Below, one piece after another: positions 18,159 to 28,269 of a stretch of 64,000 nucleotides of DNA (position 1 is the stretch's first letter; every line of letters starts with the position of its first letter). A program made the position numbers and the translations under genes. The notes beneath the pieces are model-generated. The model saw nothing but the letters and a program-made list of their open reading frames with translations. It was not told where the DNA came from and searched no databases. Origin of the DNA: Rossellomorea sp. y25 (GTDB taxonomy: Bacteria; Bacillota; Bacilli; Bacillales; Bacillaceae_B); NCBI RefSeq assembly GCF_038049935.1, contig NZ_CP145886.1:4207501-4271500 (forward strand), in the 5' to 3' direction.

Positions 18159-18676
18159 TCACTTTACTCTGTGAATCCCTTTTCTGAATACTCCAGTCAC
18201 CTTAGATAGTTGACTTTCCGATACACCTTTAGTGTTTTCAACATTGCTAAGAATTTATTTCTCCGTTCCTTATTCATTTTCTGAAACATGCTGTTGTTTG
18301 TAACTACTAGCTTGCACATATATAGTCGAACTTCGGATCTGTTTTACGATCGCTTAAAGTAACTTCTAGGCATGTACTTATAAACCGTGCATGACATAAA
18401 AGTCCACATCGGTTGTATTTGGTATTATTCCAATAAACGCAACTTGAACTGATTTTTTAATGAGGATAGGTATAGGGTCGGAGGTTTCTTTAATAAAACG
18501 TGAACATCATTATCCATAATGAAATAGGTAATAAGCTTATTATTACTTTTATACTTTAGTAACGTGCCGACAAATCTTTGCTTATCTTCGTCGTTTTAAA
18601 AATTGTTTGACTGTTGTTTCCTCAACATAATATGATAAATCCCACTTCTGCTCTTTATCCTGGCTTTCCTTGGCAT
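18159..18676 (-). pseudogene. Remnant of a REP-associated tyrosine (Y1) transposase, RAYT
   Basis: The start MPRKARIKSRSGIYHIMLR is characteristic of Y1_Tnp proteins of the RAYT type. After a frameshift DEDKQRFVGTLLKYKS and MDNDVHVLLK follow, the latter being the HUH region with its first His changed to Asp. The end (ERRNKFLA, then NVENTKGVSESQLSKVTG in another frame) matches the family's C-terminal helix-turn-helix. Frameshifts, stops and deletions make it non-functional. GGGACAGG palindromes flank it, as expected for the elements such enzymes mobilise. The remaining stretch up to 18879 shows no gene. Confidence 0.75.
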
Positions 18677-19055
18677 TTAGCAAACCACCTTAACCCGTGT
18701 ATTTTTTTATAGTTAACCATTTACTACCTCAGAAAACATTCACCCTCCTTTTATTATTCACATGAATACAAACTCTACTGTAAGTTCATTAATAAGGGCA
18801 TTTTACTGGCTAACCATAGTTTTCACCTCTTCATATGCAATTAGAAAACGAAGTGCTATGTGTCTTGGTCAGGGGGAATTAGGTAATTGGATGAAAGGTG
18901 AAATAGAGTTTAGAGCGCTGAAAAGAATATGGTGAATTGGTGGGGAGTTGTATAAAGTATTCGCCATTAGCCCTGTAAATTCTGCAATCCTCCTTTCTAA
19001 AAAGAGGAACCATGGAACCTGTCCCCTTGCTTACCTCATTAATAAGAAAAGAGAA

Positions 19056-19091
19056 AAAGGAGCCAAGAGAACTATCCCCTTTGGCTCCTTT
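19056..19091 (-). terminator. Terminator after the subtilase gene
   Basis: AAAGGAGCCAA pairs with TTGGCTCCTTT around a 14-base loop, 12 bases past the stop codon. A REP-like AACCTGTCCCC fragment lies just beyond at 19016-19026. Confidence 0.75.
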
Positions 19092-19102
19092 ACTAATCCA
19101 CA

Positions 19103-22100
19103 TCAATCCATATACTTTAAAACCTCTCCTACCACTGCTTCATTAATCCCCCCACCAATCTGATGAACTTCTGAAGAAGTCTTACCTTCAATAGTATCAA
19201 TCTGAGATCTTTCCAGTCCTTTTTGTGAAACGAGCAGTACTGGTACGCCGAGTTTAGACGCAAGTGGACCTGCTGATAGGGCGTCAACCAGTTTGGCTGT
19301 TTCGGATTTGGCAATTAAAATGGTTGGATAGTGATTTTCTGTGTAGAATTTTTCTATCACTTTCGCATTGGTATCATGTCGGGAAAGGCCGCTGATACGG
19401 TTGCCCTCCACATTCTTAGTTGTGATGCTATTTATTTCTTTCATGATGGCTGCATCAAGTACCGCTGCTCCCCCGATAAAGTGAGCGTTCGATAAATCTT
19501 CCGATTTCAACCAGTCATACGTGGCTTTAGGAACAGATTTTTTCTCTGAAAGAATGATCGGTTGTTTCACCTTTCCAGATTGGACCGCAATCGACAGTGC
19601 ATCCGGTTCCCCTCTTCCATAAGCAAGATATGCTTCCGTCACATCGACTGATTTATCGAGCTGCTTTGCAATGAGTAAAGAGGTTTCGTAACGATCTTTA
19701 CCTCCAATACGAGAAACACTATAACCCACCTTCAAAAGTGCTCCTTTTACCTCATCGGAAATAACCCCGCTACCACCGATTAATACAATTTTCTTCGTGC
19801 CAAGTCGTTTTAATTCTGCTTCTGTTTCTGCTGGCAACGTCCCTTTTGTTGTCAGTAGAATTGGTGCGTCGTGTGCAGAAGCTAATGGTGTGGCGGTTAA
19901 ACCATCTGCAATCGCACCACCGTTAACTAAAAATACTGTTGAGGATGTTTCCCACCCCTGTTTCGATACTTCAACAGCGGTTGAATACCTCGTTGTGCCG
20001 ATCAGGGTTTTCAGTTGAGGTTTTCCTTTCTCAACTTGTACTTTAGCAATGGCACTCTTGTTACCTGCTTGGTCTTCTGCATGCACACTGAGTTCGGTGC
20101 CTGCTTTTTGTTTACTGATTGCAATCGTGAATTCACCATTATTATTCGCAGATGTTTTCCCGATTTCCGTTGAATCTGAACTCGCATAGACTGTGGAATT
20201 CGCTTCTGCTTTTCCTGTAATCGACGTTGACTGGTCTCCTACAGGATTTACAGTCGGCTTCGCTGGTGACGTTTTATCTTCGACAGTAACTTTTACTGTT
20301 TCACTGTGATTTCCTGATGCATCCACTGAATACACACTTACTTCTGTACCCGCTTTTTGCTTACTGATTGTAATGGTAAAATCACCATTACTGTTCGCAG
20401 TGGCTCTGCCAAGCTCAGTTGAACCAACTTTAGCAAGCACATTAGTGTTCGCTTCTGCTTTTCCAGTGATAGAAAGCGAATTATCTCCTACTGGATTTAC
20501 GGTTGGTTTTGCTGGAGCTGTCTTATCTTCAACCTTTACAGTTGTCGCTTCACCTTTGTTACCGACAGCATCTACTGCATACACACTAATCTCCGTGCCT
20601 GCTTTTTGCTTGCTGATCGCCAAAGTAAAATCACCTGTGCTGTTTGCAGATGTCTTTCCAATCTCTGCTGATCCGACTTTTGCAAACACAGTTGCGTTTG
20701 CTTCCGCTTTTCCTGTAATCGACGTTGACTGATCCCCTACTGGATTCACAGTCGGCTTCGCTGGTGCTATTTTGTCTTCGACAGTAACATTTACTGTTTC
20801 ACTCTGATTTCCTATAGCATCCGCTGCATATACACTTATTTCGGTACCTACTTTTTGTTTACTGATTGTAATGGTATAAGCACCACTACTGTTAGTCGTT
20901 GCTCGGCCCAGCTCTGTTGAACCCACTTTTGCAACCACTATAGAGCCCACTTCTGCTTTCCCTGTGACGGCAGTCGAGTTGTCGCCTATCGGGTTAACAG
21001 TTGGTTTAGCAGGCGCTGTTTTGTCCTTTACCGTCACCACTGCTGATCCACTTTGGTTTCCAGATCCATCGATGGCATAAACGCTTAATTCCGTTCCCGC
21101 TTTTTGTTTAGCGATTCCGACTGTGAATGATCCATCACTCGTCGAAGACCCGATGATTTCAGGTCCGGCTTTGACCTCTACCGTCGCCCCTGCTTCCGCT
21201 TTTCCAGTCACTGAGGTGTGGCGGTCGGTTACTTCATTCACGGTTGGAACATCAGGGCTTGTTCCGTCCATTACCGTAATGGACGTTGCTTCACTTGTGG
21301 TATCACCGTCTGTCACGGTTACCCATAGAGTCGTCCCTGCCGGTTGTTTTGGAATATCAATATAAAAACTTCCTCCATAAGGAAATCCGTTTCCAATGAC
21401 TTGTTGTCCATTGGTTACTTCAATATAACTATCATCGCCTGTTTCAACGGTTCCTTCTACATATGTAGAGTAATCATATACTTGTGAGACTTGAGGAGGT
21501 GCTACATAGCGGGCAACTCCGACTGCTTTTCTGGCATTCACACGGCCATGCCCAAAATAGTCGTCCTTCCCTGATTCACCGAGGTCATCGGCTGTAGCAT
21601 ACAAACGTTGTTCGACTTGAGCATTTGTCAAATCAGGTTCATTTGCTACTATAAGTGCTGCTACCCCGGCTACCACTGGTGAAGCCATGGAAGTTCCGCT
21701 CATGGTTCCGTATGAATTATAGGGTAAAGAAGAAAAAATGGAAGAACCGGGTGCGGCTATATCAATTTCACTTCCATAGTTTGAAAAATACGATTTTTGA
21801 TCATAGCGATCTGTCGATGCCACAGAGATGACATTCGGGTAGGAAGAAGGATAATGAGTTAAACTCGTATTTTCATTCCCTGCCGCTGCCACTACAACCA
21901 CTCCATTATTATATGCATATTGAATCGCTTCATTATAAGAGTAACTATAATTATAGCTACCTAAACTCATATTAATAATGTCTGCCCCGTTATGGACTGC
22001 ATAGTAAATTCCCTGGATAACATCAGAAGAATAAGCATATTCATCTGTAAATGCATCAATCGGCATGATACTCGTAAATGGAGAAACACCTGTTACCCCA

Positions 22101-22681
22101 GTCCAGTTGTCCATGGAACTCCCTATTATTCCCGCTACATGGGTACCATGATCACCTTTGGTCAGGGTGTAGGGGGAATCGAACACTGTATCATAAGGAG
22201 AAACAATACGATCTCTCAAATCCTGATGATCCATATCCACACCATTGTCAATGACAGCCACCACCACATCCGATGAACCTCTTATTTGATCCCATGCTCT
22301 TTCGGACTCGATCATTTGGTGGTGCCACTGAACACTATAATAAGAGTCATTCGGTACGTGGTTCAATTTAATCAAGTGATCAGGTTCTGCATACTCTACA
22401 TCACGATCATTCTCTAGATCCTTTATAAAAGATTCCACATCCTGCCCTTCAGGGACATCCATTGTCACAATCGGAGCGGCATCATTTTCTTGATTTGCCA
22501 ATACCTCATACCCCTCAATAGCTGCTTTATCCACTGGCTTTTTCAACTTCACAATCACTCGTTTTGCTAATTGATCATCTGAAGGAGCAGCAGTATCTCC
22601 ATTTGCCTTTGCCACTTCAACAGAATAAAAAGGCATACCAAATAAACCTAAAACCATCACCAAAATCAAAACTTTTTTCAT
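19103..22681 (-). CDS. Large surface subtilase with Ig-like and CWB2 repeats
   Basis: A 1192-residue secreted serine protease. Order: signal peptide (1-27), I9-type pro-domain (about 40-105), S8 peptidase domain (about 115-395) with catalytic D145 (VIDNGVD), H178 (GDHGTHVAG) and S331 (GTSMASP), a linker domain (395-475), five Ig-like repeats of about 83 residues (475-900, each PTVN..GD.ST..TGKAEA...AKVGS), and three putative cell wall binding repeat 2 modules (about 910-1192, RYSTAVEVSK, RYETSLLIAK, RHDTNAKVIE). CWB2 modules hold proteins on the wall through anionic polymers, so this is a wall-bound protease. The Ig repeats are nearly identical in places, so their number may vary between strains. 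Monocistronic. Confidence 0.92.
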   Translation of the reverse strand: MKKVLILVMVLGLFGMPFYSVEVAKANGDTAAPSDDQLAKRVIVKLKKPVDKAAIEGYEVLANQENDAAPIVTMDVPEGQDVESFIKDLENDRDVEYAEPDHLIKLNHVPNDSYYSVQWHHQMIESERAWDQIRGSSDVVVAVIDNGVDMDHQDLRDRIVSPYDTVFDSPYTLTKGDHGTHVAGIIGSSMDNWTGVTGVSPFTSIMPIDAFTDEYAYSSDVIQGIYYAVHNGADIINMSLGSYNYSYSYNEAIQYAYNNGVVVVAAAGNENTSLTHYPSSYPNVISVASTDRYDQKSYFSNYGSEIDIAAPGSSIFSSLPYNSYGTMSGTSMASPVVAGVAALIVANEPDLTNAQVEQRLYATADDLGESGKDDYFGHGRVNARKAVGVARYVAPPQVSQVYDYSTYVEGTVETGDDSYIEVTNGQQVIGNGFPYGGSFYIDIPKQPAGTTLWVTVTDGDTTSEATSITVMDGTSPDVPTVNEVTDRHTSVTGKAEAGATVEVKAGPEIIGSSTSDGSFTVGIAKQKAGTELSVYAIDGSGNQSGSAVVTVKDKTAPAKPTVNPIGDNSTAVTGKAEVGSIVVAKVGSTELGRATTNSSGAYTITISKQKVGTEISVYAADAIGNQSETVNVTVEDKIAPAKPTVNPVGDQSTSITGKAEANATVFAKVGSAEIGKTSANSTGDFTLAISKQKAGTEISVYAVDAVGNKGEATTVKVEDKTAPAKPTVNPVGDNSLSITGKAEANTNVLAKVGSTELGRATANSNGDFTITISKQKAGTEVSVYSVDASGNHSETVKVTVEDKTSPAKPTVNPVGDQSTSITGKAEANSTVYASSDSTEIGKTSANNNGEFTIAISKQKAGTELSVHAEDQAGNKSAIAKVQVEKGKPQLKTLIGTTRYSTAVEVSKQGWETSSTVFLVNGGAIADGLTATPLASAHDAPILLTTKGTLPAETEAELKRLGTKKIVLIGGSGVISDEVKGALLKVGYSVSRIGGKDRYETSLLIAKQLDKSVDVTEAYLAYGRGEPDALSIAVQSGKVKQPIILSEKKSVPKATYDWLKSEDLSNAHFIGGAAVLDAAIMKEINSITTKNVEGNRISGLSRHDTNAKVIEKFYTENHYPTILIAKSETAKLVDALSAGPLASKLGVPVLLVSQKGLERSQIDTIEGKTSSEVHQIGGGINEAVVGEVLKYMD

Positions 22682-22948
22682 ACATAATCCCCTTTAAATA
22701 ATAGTGTTTAGTCAACCGAAGGTCACAAAGAAAAAAGTACAGAACAATGTCTGTAACCTTTTACAAAAACAGGAATTTTATGGTTGTAAATACATAATAC
22801 TTTCATCCTATTAAATTAGCAATATATGTTTTTGATAGAAGGATGCAAAATTAACAATTTCATAAAAATATGGAAATATTTGTTGAACACCAAAAAGAAA
22901 TAAGAGATAATATTTATTGAGTCTAAAGTAATAGGAGGAAAGAATTAT

Positions 22949-23434
22949 ATGAACTGTTATTATCATCACGGTACTGCCGGGTCAGCTAGTTGTCATGAAT
23001 GTGGAAGGACATTATGTAGTTCCTGTTCAGATCGCTTCAATCCCATTTTATGTGAGGGCTGTTTTACAAGCAGTCAAAGTAGTGAGCGGAAAGAAATAGT
23101 AAAGAAATTCACTATTTCCGGAATTTTATTGTTTATAGGGATGATTTTTAGTATTGGTTCAGGATCCCTAGGAACGGCTATCATATCTACTTATTTTATT
23201 GCGGCAATCCCATTTGGATGGACACTTATTTCTCGCATACTTAGTGGTTGGGTATTATTTATGGGAATAAGAGGGTGGATCATTTATCCATTTGCGAAGC
23301 TCCTGGCTTCGTGGGTTATCGGAGGTTTTGTAGCTCCATTCTATTTATACAAGATGATCAAACGCTTTAAAGAAATTAATAATGACATGAATACTGTGAT
23401 CCAAGAAAATGCTGATTTAAAAGCTGGAGCATAA
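22949..23434 (+). CDS. Zinc-finger membrane protein of unknown function
   Basis: A 161-residue protein. The N-terminal 40 residues form a B-box-like metal site (CYYHHGTAGSASCHECG, LCSSCS, ILCEGC), followed by three or four transmembrane segments (about 55-150) and a short charged tail. It starts after ATAGGAGGAAAGAATTAT. Such small zinc-ribbon membrane proteins occur in bacilli without known function. It stands alone, divergent from the subtilase gene, and ends at a terminator. Confidence 0.75.
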   Translation: MNCYYHHGTAGSASCHECGRTLCSSCSDRFNPILCEGCFTSSQSSERKEIVKKFTISGILLFIGMIFSIGSGSLGTAIISTYFIAAIPFGWTLISRILSGWVLFMGIRGWIIYPFAKLLASWVIGGFVAPFYLYKMIKRFKEINNDMNTVIQENADLKAGA

Positions 23435-23453
23435 CCTTTAATGTAGATCAATG

Positions 23454-23486
23454 ACCCCGGATTTAGTAGCTGACTAGATTTGGGGT
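23454..23486 (+). terminator. Terminator after the zinc-finger membrane protein
   Basis: ACCCCGGATTTAG pairs with CTAGATTTGGGGT (two wobble or mismatch positions) around a 7-base loop, followed by TATTTATTTTCC. Confidence 0.75.
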
Positions 23487-23742
23487 TATTTATTTTCCTT
23501 AAATACCCTTAATTCTGCCTGCATTCTCCAAGGAGTCGTGCTATTTTTAACTTTATTGTGGTAAACTGTGAACACCAACATTGAACGTTCACGACAAAAA
23601 CTTTACCCTAACTAAATGCCTGTACTCTACCACCTTCTGTATTTGAGGAACGAGCCGTGCTCAAAGGCTAGCTTTGTTTACAGAACTTTTTAAAAATTTT
23701 ATCTTTTTTCTTGTGTCTCATATCAACACTAATTCGCCCCCA

Positions 23743-23901
23743 CTACCTCCGAAATGCTCTTCTCTCAGCATATGGTACGCACTTAAAGCAAACCGCTATC
23801 TTCTTACCTCTATCATTGAAATAGTGTCTATCTTGAATAGGCTTTTGGTGGCAGATCGCACATCTGGATGGCTTTATCCACTTTTGAATAAGTTTAATCA
23901 T
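23743..23901 (-). CDS. 52-residue zinc-ribbon protein
   Basis: The frame begins MIKLIQKWIKPS and carries two CxxC pairs, RCAICHQKP and VCFKCVPYAE, 20 residues apart, with many basic residues. AGGAAAGGATAGACAGTT precedes the ATG. The two CxxC knuckles make a real gene likely even though it is short. It is alone in the 23.4-24.2 kb gap; the remainder of that gap shows nothing else. Function unknown; it may bind nucleic acid. Confidence 0.6.
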   Translation of the reverse strand: MIKLIQKWIKPSRCAICHQKPIQDRHYFNDRGKKIAVCFKCVPYAERRAFRR

Positions 23902-24190
23902 AACTGTCTATCCTTTCCTGTTTTCTATAATTTCTGTATTCAGCATACCCTTATTTCCTATTAAACACTTATACTGAAAGTCCAGAAATTATAATTATCT
24001 GAAAATAAATATAACATAAAATGGTAATTAATTTTAAGAGCACTTATTCCCCCACACATATGCCAACTCCATTAAATATTGTAAATTGTCCAAGAAGCTG
24101 TTTTCTTATTATTCCCTCCCCGTCCCATATGCCTATATTATCTTTCTCTCTCATATAGTAGAGTAATCAACTAAAAAAGGGGTGAACCAT

Positions 24191-26293
24191 ATGAAAAAAG
24201 TGATTTCACTGACGTATTTATTCGGGGTTGTGTTTTTATTGGCAAGTGCACTTTATTTTTTCGCTTCTAACTGGCAGGTGTTTTCGCGGCTTGAGAAAGT
24301 GGCTTTGGCGGGATTTTTGATTGTATTGTTCTATGGGGCAGCTTTTCTGTTGGACCGTGTGTTAAAGGGGGCCCACTTCCTTTCAAACTGGCTGATGGTC
24401 AGCGGGGTGATTTCCTTCGGCTTGTCCGTCGCCTTACTCGGGCAGCTGTACAATTCCCATGCGGACAGTTTCTTGCTGTTCCTTGTCTGGTCTATTCCGG
24501 CGCTTTTATTCAGCTTGAACACAAGGTATAGCGGATTTTACGTATTAACCCATATCCTCATCCATTTGACGATTTATTTTTATCTGTTCCCTTCATCTCC
24601 ATTCGGGCACTGGACACTCGCCCATACATGGATCGCGTTTGGAGTAGGAATTCTGAACACTCTCTTATTTTTGATCATTAAAAAAGGCTACCTTGCATCA
24701 AAGCCGCTCCTTTATCTGAGCCTGATCTCAGCCAATCTCCTCCTTATGGTCACAGCATTCGATAACGAGTATTCCGTTTTCTTTACCCTGTTTTATGTTT
24801 TCATCCTGGCCGTTGGCGTGTACAGGTACTTTCATAAAGAAACATCCATCTTCATCATCCTTTCGATGTTTGGAACAGGCTTTATCATCATCAAAATGTT
24901 CGAGTTGATGGCAAGGTATGTATCCAGCCTTTTCTTTGTCGGTCTCTTATTTGCCGCCGTTCTGTTACTAACGGGAAGTGTTTTTCTTGTGAACTATTTA
25001 CGGAAGCATTCCTCTTCCCGTCATTGGACAAAGATAATCTTCATTGCAAGTGTCACGACCATCGCCTCTGTTTTCATCGTGGCGTCTGTTTTCGGACTGC
25101 TTTCATTGCTCATGGTCGATGTCTCAATGGTCACTCTATTTGTATTCGCGACGGTATTTCTCGTCATCCCAAGCACGTTGACCAGCTGGCCGTCTCCTGT
25201 AAAGTATTCACTCATGATGACCGGTATCATCATCGGGATGACAGCAAGTGTGTTTGATGAATTTTCGTTTGTGATGTTTCTCGTTCTGGCCTATGTGTTT
25301 TATGTTGAGAAACGGTCCGCTGCGAGGTTTGTATTCTACTTACTCTTTCAATTGAACACAGCAATCTTCTTGGGCCAAACCCTGGATCTAGGTACCCATC
25401 CCCTCCTTGTCGTGATGACGCTCTTGAATGTTGCCGTGTACCTTGCTACTTATAAAAAATATATCCTACAATATGGAGCGTTTCTCATTGGCTTCCTTGC
25501 CTTTTTCTCGTTAACTACAATCGTCCTTTCATTAACGCTTCATATTGTCTATACCGCTCTGTTTTTTCTGACCGCGACAGGCTGCGTCTATTACTTCAAA
25601 AAGCAGGACCGCACCTTCTATTGGGTTTCATCGCTGGTATTCTGGTTCATGCTTATCGTCCAGCTGTATTATGATCTGGCCTGGAAGCTCGTCCATAAAT
25701 CCCTGCTTTTAGCCGTGTTGGGAATCCTCTTCTTAATGATGGCGGTTTATCTGGATAGGAAAGTTGGTTCTGATCAGAAATCACACTCAATGCTTGCCGG
25801 TAAGAGACTCGGAATCATTCTGATCATACTTCTTCAAGCGGGATGGGTTGGGTACCAGGTTTATTCCAACGAGACCCTTTTAAAAAATGGGGAAACGATC
25901 GTACTGGAACTTCAACCTGTCGATCCGAGATCTCTCCTCCAGGGTGACTATGTGGAATTGAATTACACGATTTCTCAGCTTGAAGACACCTCCATTGAAG
26001 ACAACGGACCCATCACTATTGTGTTGCGCAAAAATGCACAAGGCATCCATGAACATGTGGGTATTTATCGCTTTAACGAGAAATGGAATACTCCTTACGA
26101 AAAGAAACCCGGTGATGTCCTACTCAACGGAAAAGTTACAAACTCATGGGACAACAACGCCCAGATCACATATGGAATCGAACATTTCTTCATCCCGGAA
26201 GGAACCGGGCTGGATGTTGAGGGGAAAGTGAAGGCTGCAGTGGTGAAGGTAAGTGATAAGGGGAATGGGATTTTGGTGCGGTTAAGGGACTAG
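24191..26293 (+). CDS. DUF2157/GDYXXLXY polytopic membrane protein
   Basis: A 700-residue protein with about 18 predicted membrane segments. The N-terminal region (SALYFFASNWQVFSRLEKVALAG) has the DUF2157 pattern; the middle is a long run of hydrophobic helices; the C-terminal soluble part (about 555-700) contains VDPRSLLQGDYVELNY, the GDYXXLXY motif. The two parts are separate proteins in many bacteria, so this is a fused form. The start at 24191 is preceded by AAAAAAGGGGTGAACC; the GTG at 24182 lies within that site. Function unknown. The gene is convergent with the ferredoxin gene. Confidence 0.8.
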   Translation: MKKVISLTYLFGVVFLLASALYFFASNWQVFSRLEKVALAGFLIVLFYGAAFLLDRVLKGAHFLSNWLMVSGVISFGLSVALLGQLYNSHADSFLLFLVWSIPALLFSLNTRYSGFYVLTHILIHLTIYFYLFPSSPFGHWTLAHTWIAFGVGILNTLLFLIIKKGYLASKPLLYLSLISANLLLMVTAFDNEYSVFFTLFYVFILAVGVYRYFHKETSIFIILSMFGTGFIIIKMFELMARYVSSLFFVGLLFAAVLLLTGSVFLVNYLRKHSSSRHWTKIIFIASVTTIASVFIVASVFGLLSLLMVDVSMVTLFVFATVFLVIPSTLTSWPSPVKYSLMMTGIIIGMTASVFDEFSFVMFLVLAYVFYVEKRSAARFVFYLLFQLNTAIFLGQTLDLGTHPLLVVMTLLNVAVYLATYKKYILQYGAFLIGFLAFFSLTTIVLSLTLHIVYTALFFLTATGCVYYFKKQDRTFYWVSSLVFWFMLIVQLYYDLAWKLVHKSLLLAVLGILFLMMAVYLDRKVGSDQKSHSMLAGKRLGIILIILLQAGWVGYQVYSNETLLKNGETIVLELQPVDPRSLLQGDYVELNYTISQLEDTSIEDNGPITIVLRKNAQGIHEHVGIYRFNEKWNTPYEKKPGDVLLNGKVTNSWDNNAQITYGIEHFFIPEGTGLDVEGKVKAAVVKVSDKGNGILVRLRD

Positions 26294-26310
26294 GCTGCGG
26301 TGGAACTAAG

Positions 26311-26441
26311 GGGCCTGTCCCTTGTCTCTTCCATGAATCAAAAAGGTGGACTAATAAGGAGAATGCTGCTTATTAGCCCACCTTTATTTCATTAAGCTCG
26401 GTTGCGGGGACCGAGGGACAAGGTGCCTGTCCCCCCGTCCC
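26311..26441. repeat. REP-like composite with embedded terminator
   Basis: GGGCCTGTCCCTTGTC on the left and GGGACAAGGTGCCTGTCCCC plus GTCCC on the right flank the hairpin at 26342-26385. This is the same head-hairpin-tail plan as at 45044, 45526, 53404 and 53589. Confidence 0.6.
26342..26385. terminator. Bidirectional terminator
   Basis: A 16-bp stem (AAAGGTGGACTAATAA / TTATTAGCCCACCTTT, one mismatch) between convergent genes, with short T-rich flanks on both strands. Confidence 0.75.
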
Positions 26442-26445
26442 ACCA

Positions 26446-26673
26446 TCACCCAAACGGCGTATCCGACAGTTTAATAGATTCCGTCGGACAGTCTTCATAT
26501 GCTTCTTCCACGTCTTCCATGAATTCTTCCGGAATTGGTGTTGTCCCTTTGTTATCATCCAACAAGACAAATGCCAGTCCTTCTTCGTCGTAGTCGTATA
26601 CTTCAGGGGAGGATACTCCGCATGATCCGCAGGCAATACAGGTTTCCTGGTCTATGATCGTGTATTTACCCAT
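26446..26673 (-). CDS. Ferredoxin with one [4Fe-4S] cluster
   Basis: A 75-residue ferredoxin. [18 protein letters not shown] supplies three Cys (C-x2-C-x2-C) and DCPTESIKL the fourth, the layout of monocluster Bacillus ferredoxins. It is the last gene of an operon whose previous gene encodes ferredoxin-NADP reductase (12 bases apart), so it is a likely electron carrier to the oxidase at 34.2-34.9 kb. The start at 26673 follows GGAG by 7 bases; a TTG further upstream lies in the ribosome binding site. Confidence 0.88.
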   Translation of the reverse strand: MGKYTIIDQETCIACGSCGVSSPEVYDYDEEGLAFVLLDDNKGTTPIPEEFMEDVEEAYEDCPTESIKLSDTPFG

Positions 26674-26685
26674 ATTCAATCTCCT

Positions 26686-27708
26686 TTACGCTTTGATGGT
26701 TTCTTTCTTATCCGTTTGCCCCATCACGCTTGTACTATGTAATGGCTGCACGCGTGCACTGGGATCGACATATTGTTTGGCATGGCTTACGGCTACAGGT
26801 GCCTCGCCGAACCCGGTGGCGATCAGTTTGATTTTCCCTTGATAGGTGGCGATATCGCCGACGGCAAAGATCCCTTTTATATCCGTCTCCATTTTATAAT
26901 CGACGACAATTGAATTCTTCTCGATTTGAAGCTCCCAGTCTTTTATGGGACCAAGTGAAGAAATGAAACCGTAATTGACAAGAACATCATCCACATCAAC
27001 AATTTCAGTCCGCTCCTCTTTCGCGCGGTGAAGGACGACGTGACGAATCGTGGAGCTCTCTGTATTCAATTCCGCTACATTGTAGGGGGTCATGATCCTG
27101 ACATTCGAATTCATTAGCTGCTGAACACTGTGTTCATGGGCCCTGAACTTATCCCTTCTATGAACGAGTGTTACCTCGCTTGCAATCGGTTCGAGCATAT
27201 TCGCCCAATCGACCGCTGAATCCCCGCCTCCGCAGACCATCACTTTCCTGTCTTTGAAGCGTTGTAGATCATTAACGAAATAATGAAGGTTCTGATATTC
27301 CTCGTCTAACCCTTCGATTCCCAGCGGGCGTGGCTTGAATGCCCCCGCACCTGCTGTGACGATGATGGTTTTGGTCTGGTGGACTTCCCCATTATTCGCC
27401 GTTAATAAAAAAGACCCATCAGGAAGCCTTTCCACTTTTTCCACAGTCTGACCCAGACTTACAGAAGGATTGAACTGAAAGGCTTGCTCCTTTAAGCCGT
27501 CAACTAAATCCTTCGCAAGCACTTTAGGGAACCCCGCTACATCATAAATATATTTTTCCGGGTACAGAGCCGACAGCTGGCCTCCTAATTGAGGCATACT
27601 TTCTATGATCTTCACGCTCATCTGACGCATCCCTGCGTAAAAAGCCGTAAATAATCCTGTCGGTCCTCCCCCGATGATTGTGACATCAAAAACTGGACCT
27701 TTTTCCAT
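26686..27708 (-). CDS. Ferredoxin-NADP(+) reductase, thioredoxin-reductase-like
   Basis: A 340-residue flavoprotein. [16 protein letters not shown] near the N-terminus binds [15 protein letters not shown] near 155 binds NADPH, and GIFAVGDIA near 290 is the second FAD motif. The CxxC redox pair of thioredoxin reductase is missing, as in the YumC/TrxR-like ferredoxin reductases of Gram-positives. It would pass electrons from NADPH to the ferredoxins of this cluster. It lies in the operon led by the promoter with the GTATAC operator at 28858-28870. Confidence 0.9.
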   Translation of the reverse strand: MEKGPVFDVTIIGGGPTGLFTAFYAGMRQMSVKIIESMPQLGGQLSALYPEKYIYDVAGFPKVLAKDLVDGLKEQAFQFNPSVSLGQTVEKVERLPDGSFLLTANNGEVHQTKTIIVTAGAGAFKPRPLGIEGLDEEYQNLHYFVNDLQRFKDRKVMVCGGGDSAVDWANMLEPIASEVTLVHRRDKFRAHEHSVQQLMNSNVRIMTPYNVAELNTESSTIRHVVLHRAKEERTEIVDVDDVLVNYGFISSLGPIKDWELQIEKNSIVVDYKMETDIKGIFAVGDIATYQGKIKLIATGFGEAPVAVSHAKQYVDPSARVQPLHSTSVMGQTDKKETIKA

Positions 27709-27742
27709 ACACTCAAACCCCTTTTCTTCAACGTTGTTTGAC

Positions 27743-28222
27743 CTATAACTTCTTTAACAAAAGAAGCAAGTCCGTCTCTACCGCTGCATTGCCTGGCAGG
27801 GAACTGACTCCCACTGCACATCTGGCATGCTTCCCATTTTCCCCGAACAATTCAACCAGCAGATCGGATGAACCATTGATCACCTTCGGAACATCTGGAA
27901 AACCTGCTTCACAACTGACATATCCTGTGACTTTCACGACACGTTCGATAAGGCTGAAGCATCCCAATACATCCTTCACGATTGCGAGCTGATTAAGTGT
28001 CGTCAACCGCGCGGCCTCGTATCCTTCCTCTATCGATACATCCACTCCAACCCTTCCTTTGTAGGGGAGATCTCCATTCCACTTACAGGTCACCCCGCTG
28101 ACGAATAAAAATGGATCCGCTCGTACCGACCCTAAGTAATGCCCCGACGGTTTAGGCTTTTCGGGCAGGATCAGTCCCATTTCTTCAAGCCTGTCTTCAA
28201 CCTTTATCAATTGTTTCTCCAC
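27743..28222 (-). CDS. RidA-family (YjgF) imine/enamine hydrolase-like protein
   Basis: A 159-residue protein with the RidA fold pattern: [20 protein letters not shown], then [27 protein letters not shown] and a C-terminal [22 protein letters not shown]. RidA-family members hydrolyse reactive 2-imino or enamine intermediates or act in specific catabolic paths. The Arg of classical RidA (CARVAVG-type) appears here as HARCAVGV. The start is GTG, preceded by GGAAGGAAG. Placed with ferredoxin genes and near an aspartate-dehydrogenase-like gene, it may clear an imine formed in this pathway. Confidence 0.82.
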   Translation of the reverse strand: MEKQLIKVEDRLEEMGLILPEKPKPSGHYLGSVRADPFLFVSGVTCKWNGDLPYKGRVGVDVSIEEGYEAARLTTLNQLAIVKDVLGCFSLIERVVKVTGYVSCEAGFPDVPKVINGSSDLLVELFGENGKHARCAVGVSSLPGNAAVETDLLLLLKKL

Positions 28223-28269
28223 ATCGATCTTCCTTCCTGGCGAGTGCCATTAAATCAAGATGCAGCAGA

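Noticed and set aside
18879..19106. 75-codon minus-strand frame after the subtilase
   Set aside because: It runs through the subtilase terminator and a REP-like fragment without a ribosome site.
23674..23964. 96-codon plus-strand frame
   Set aside because: No ribosome binding site, and the opposite strand carries a better supported zinc-ribbon gene.
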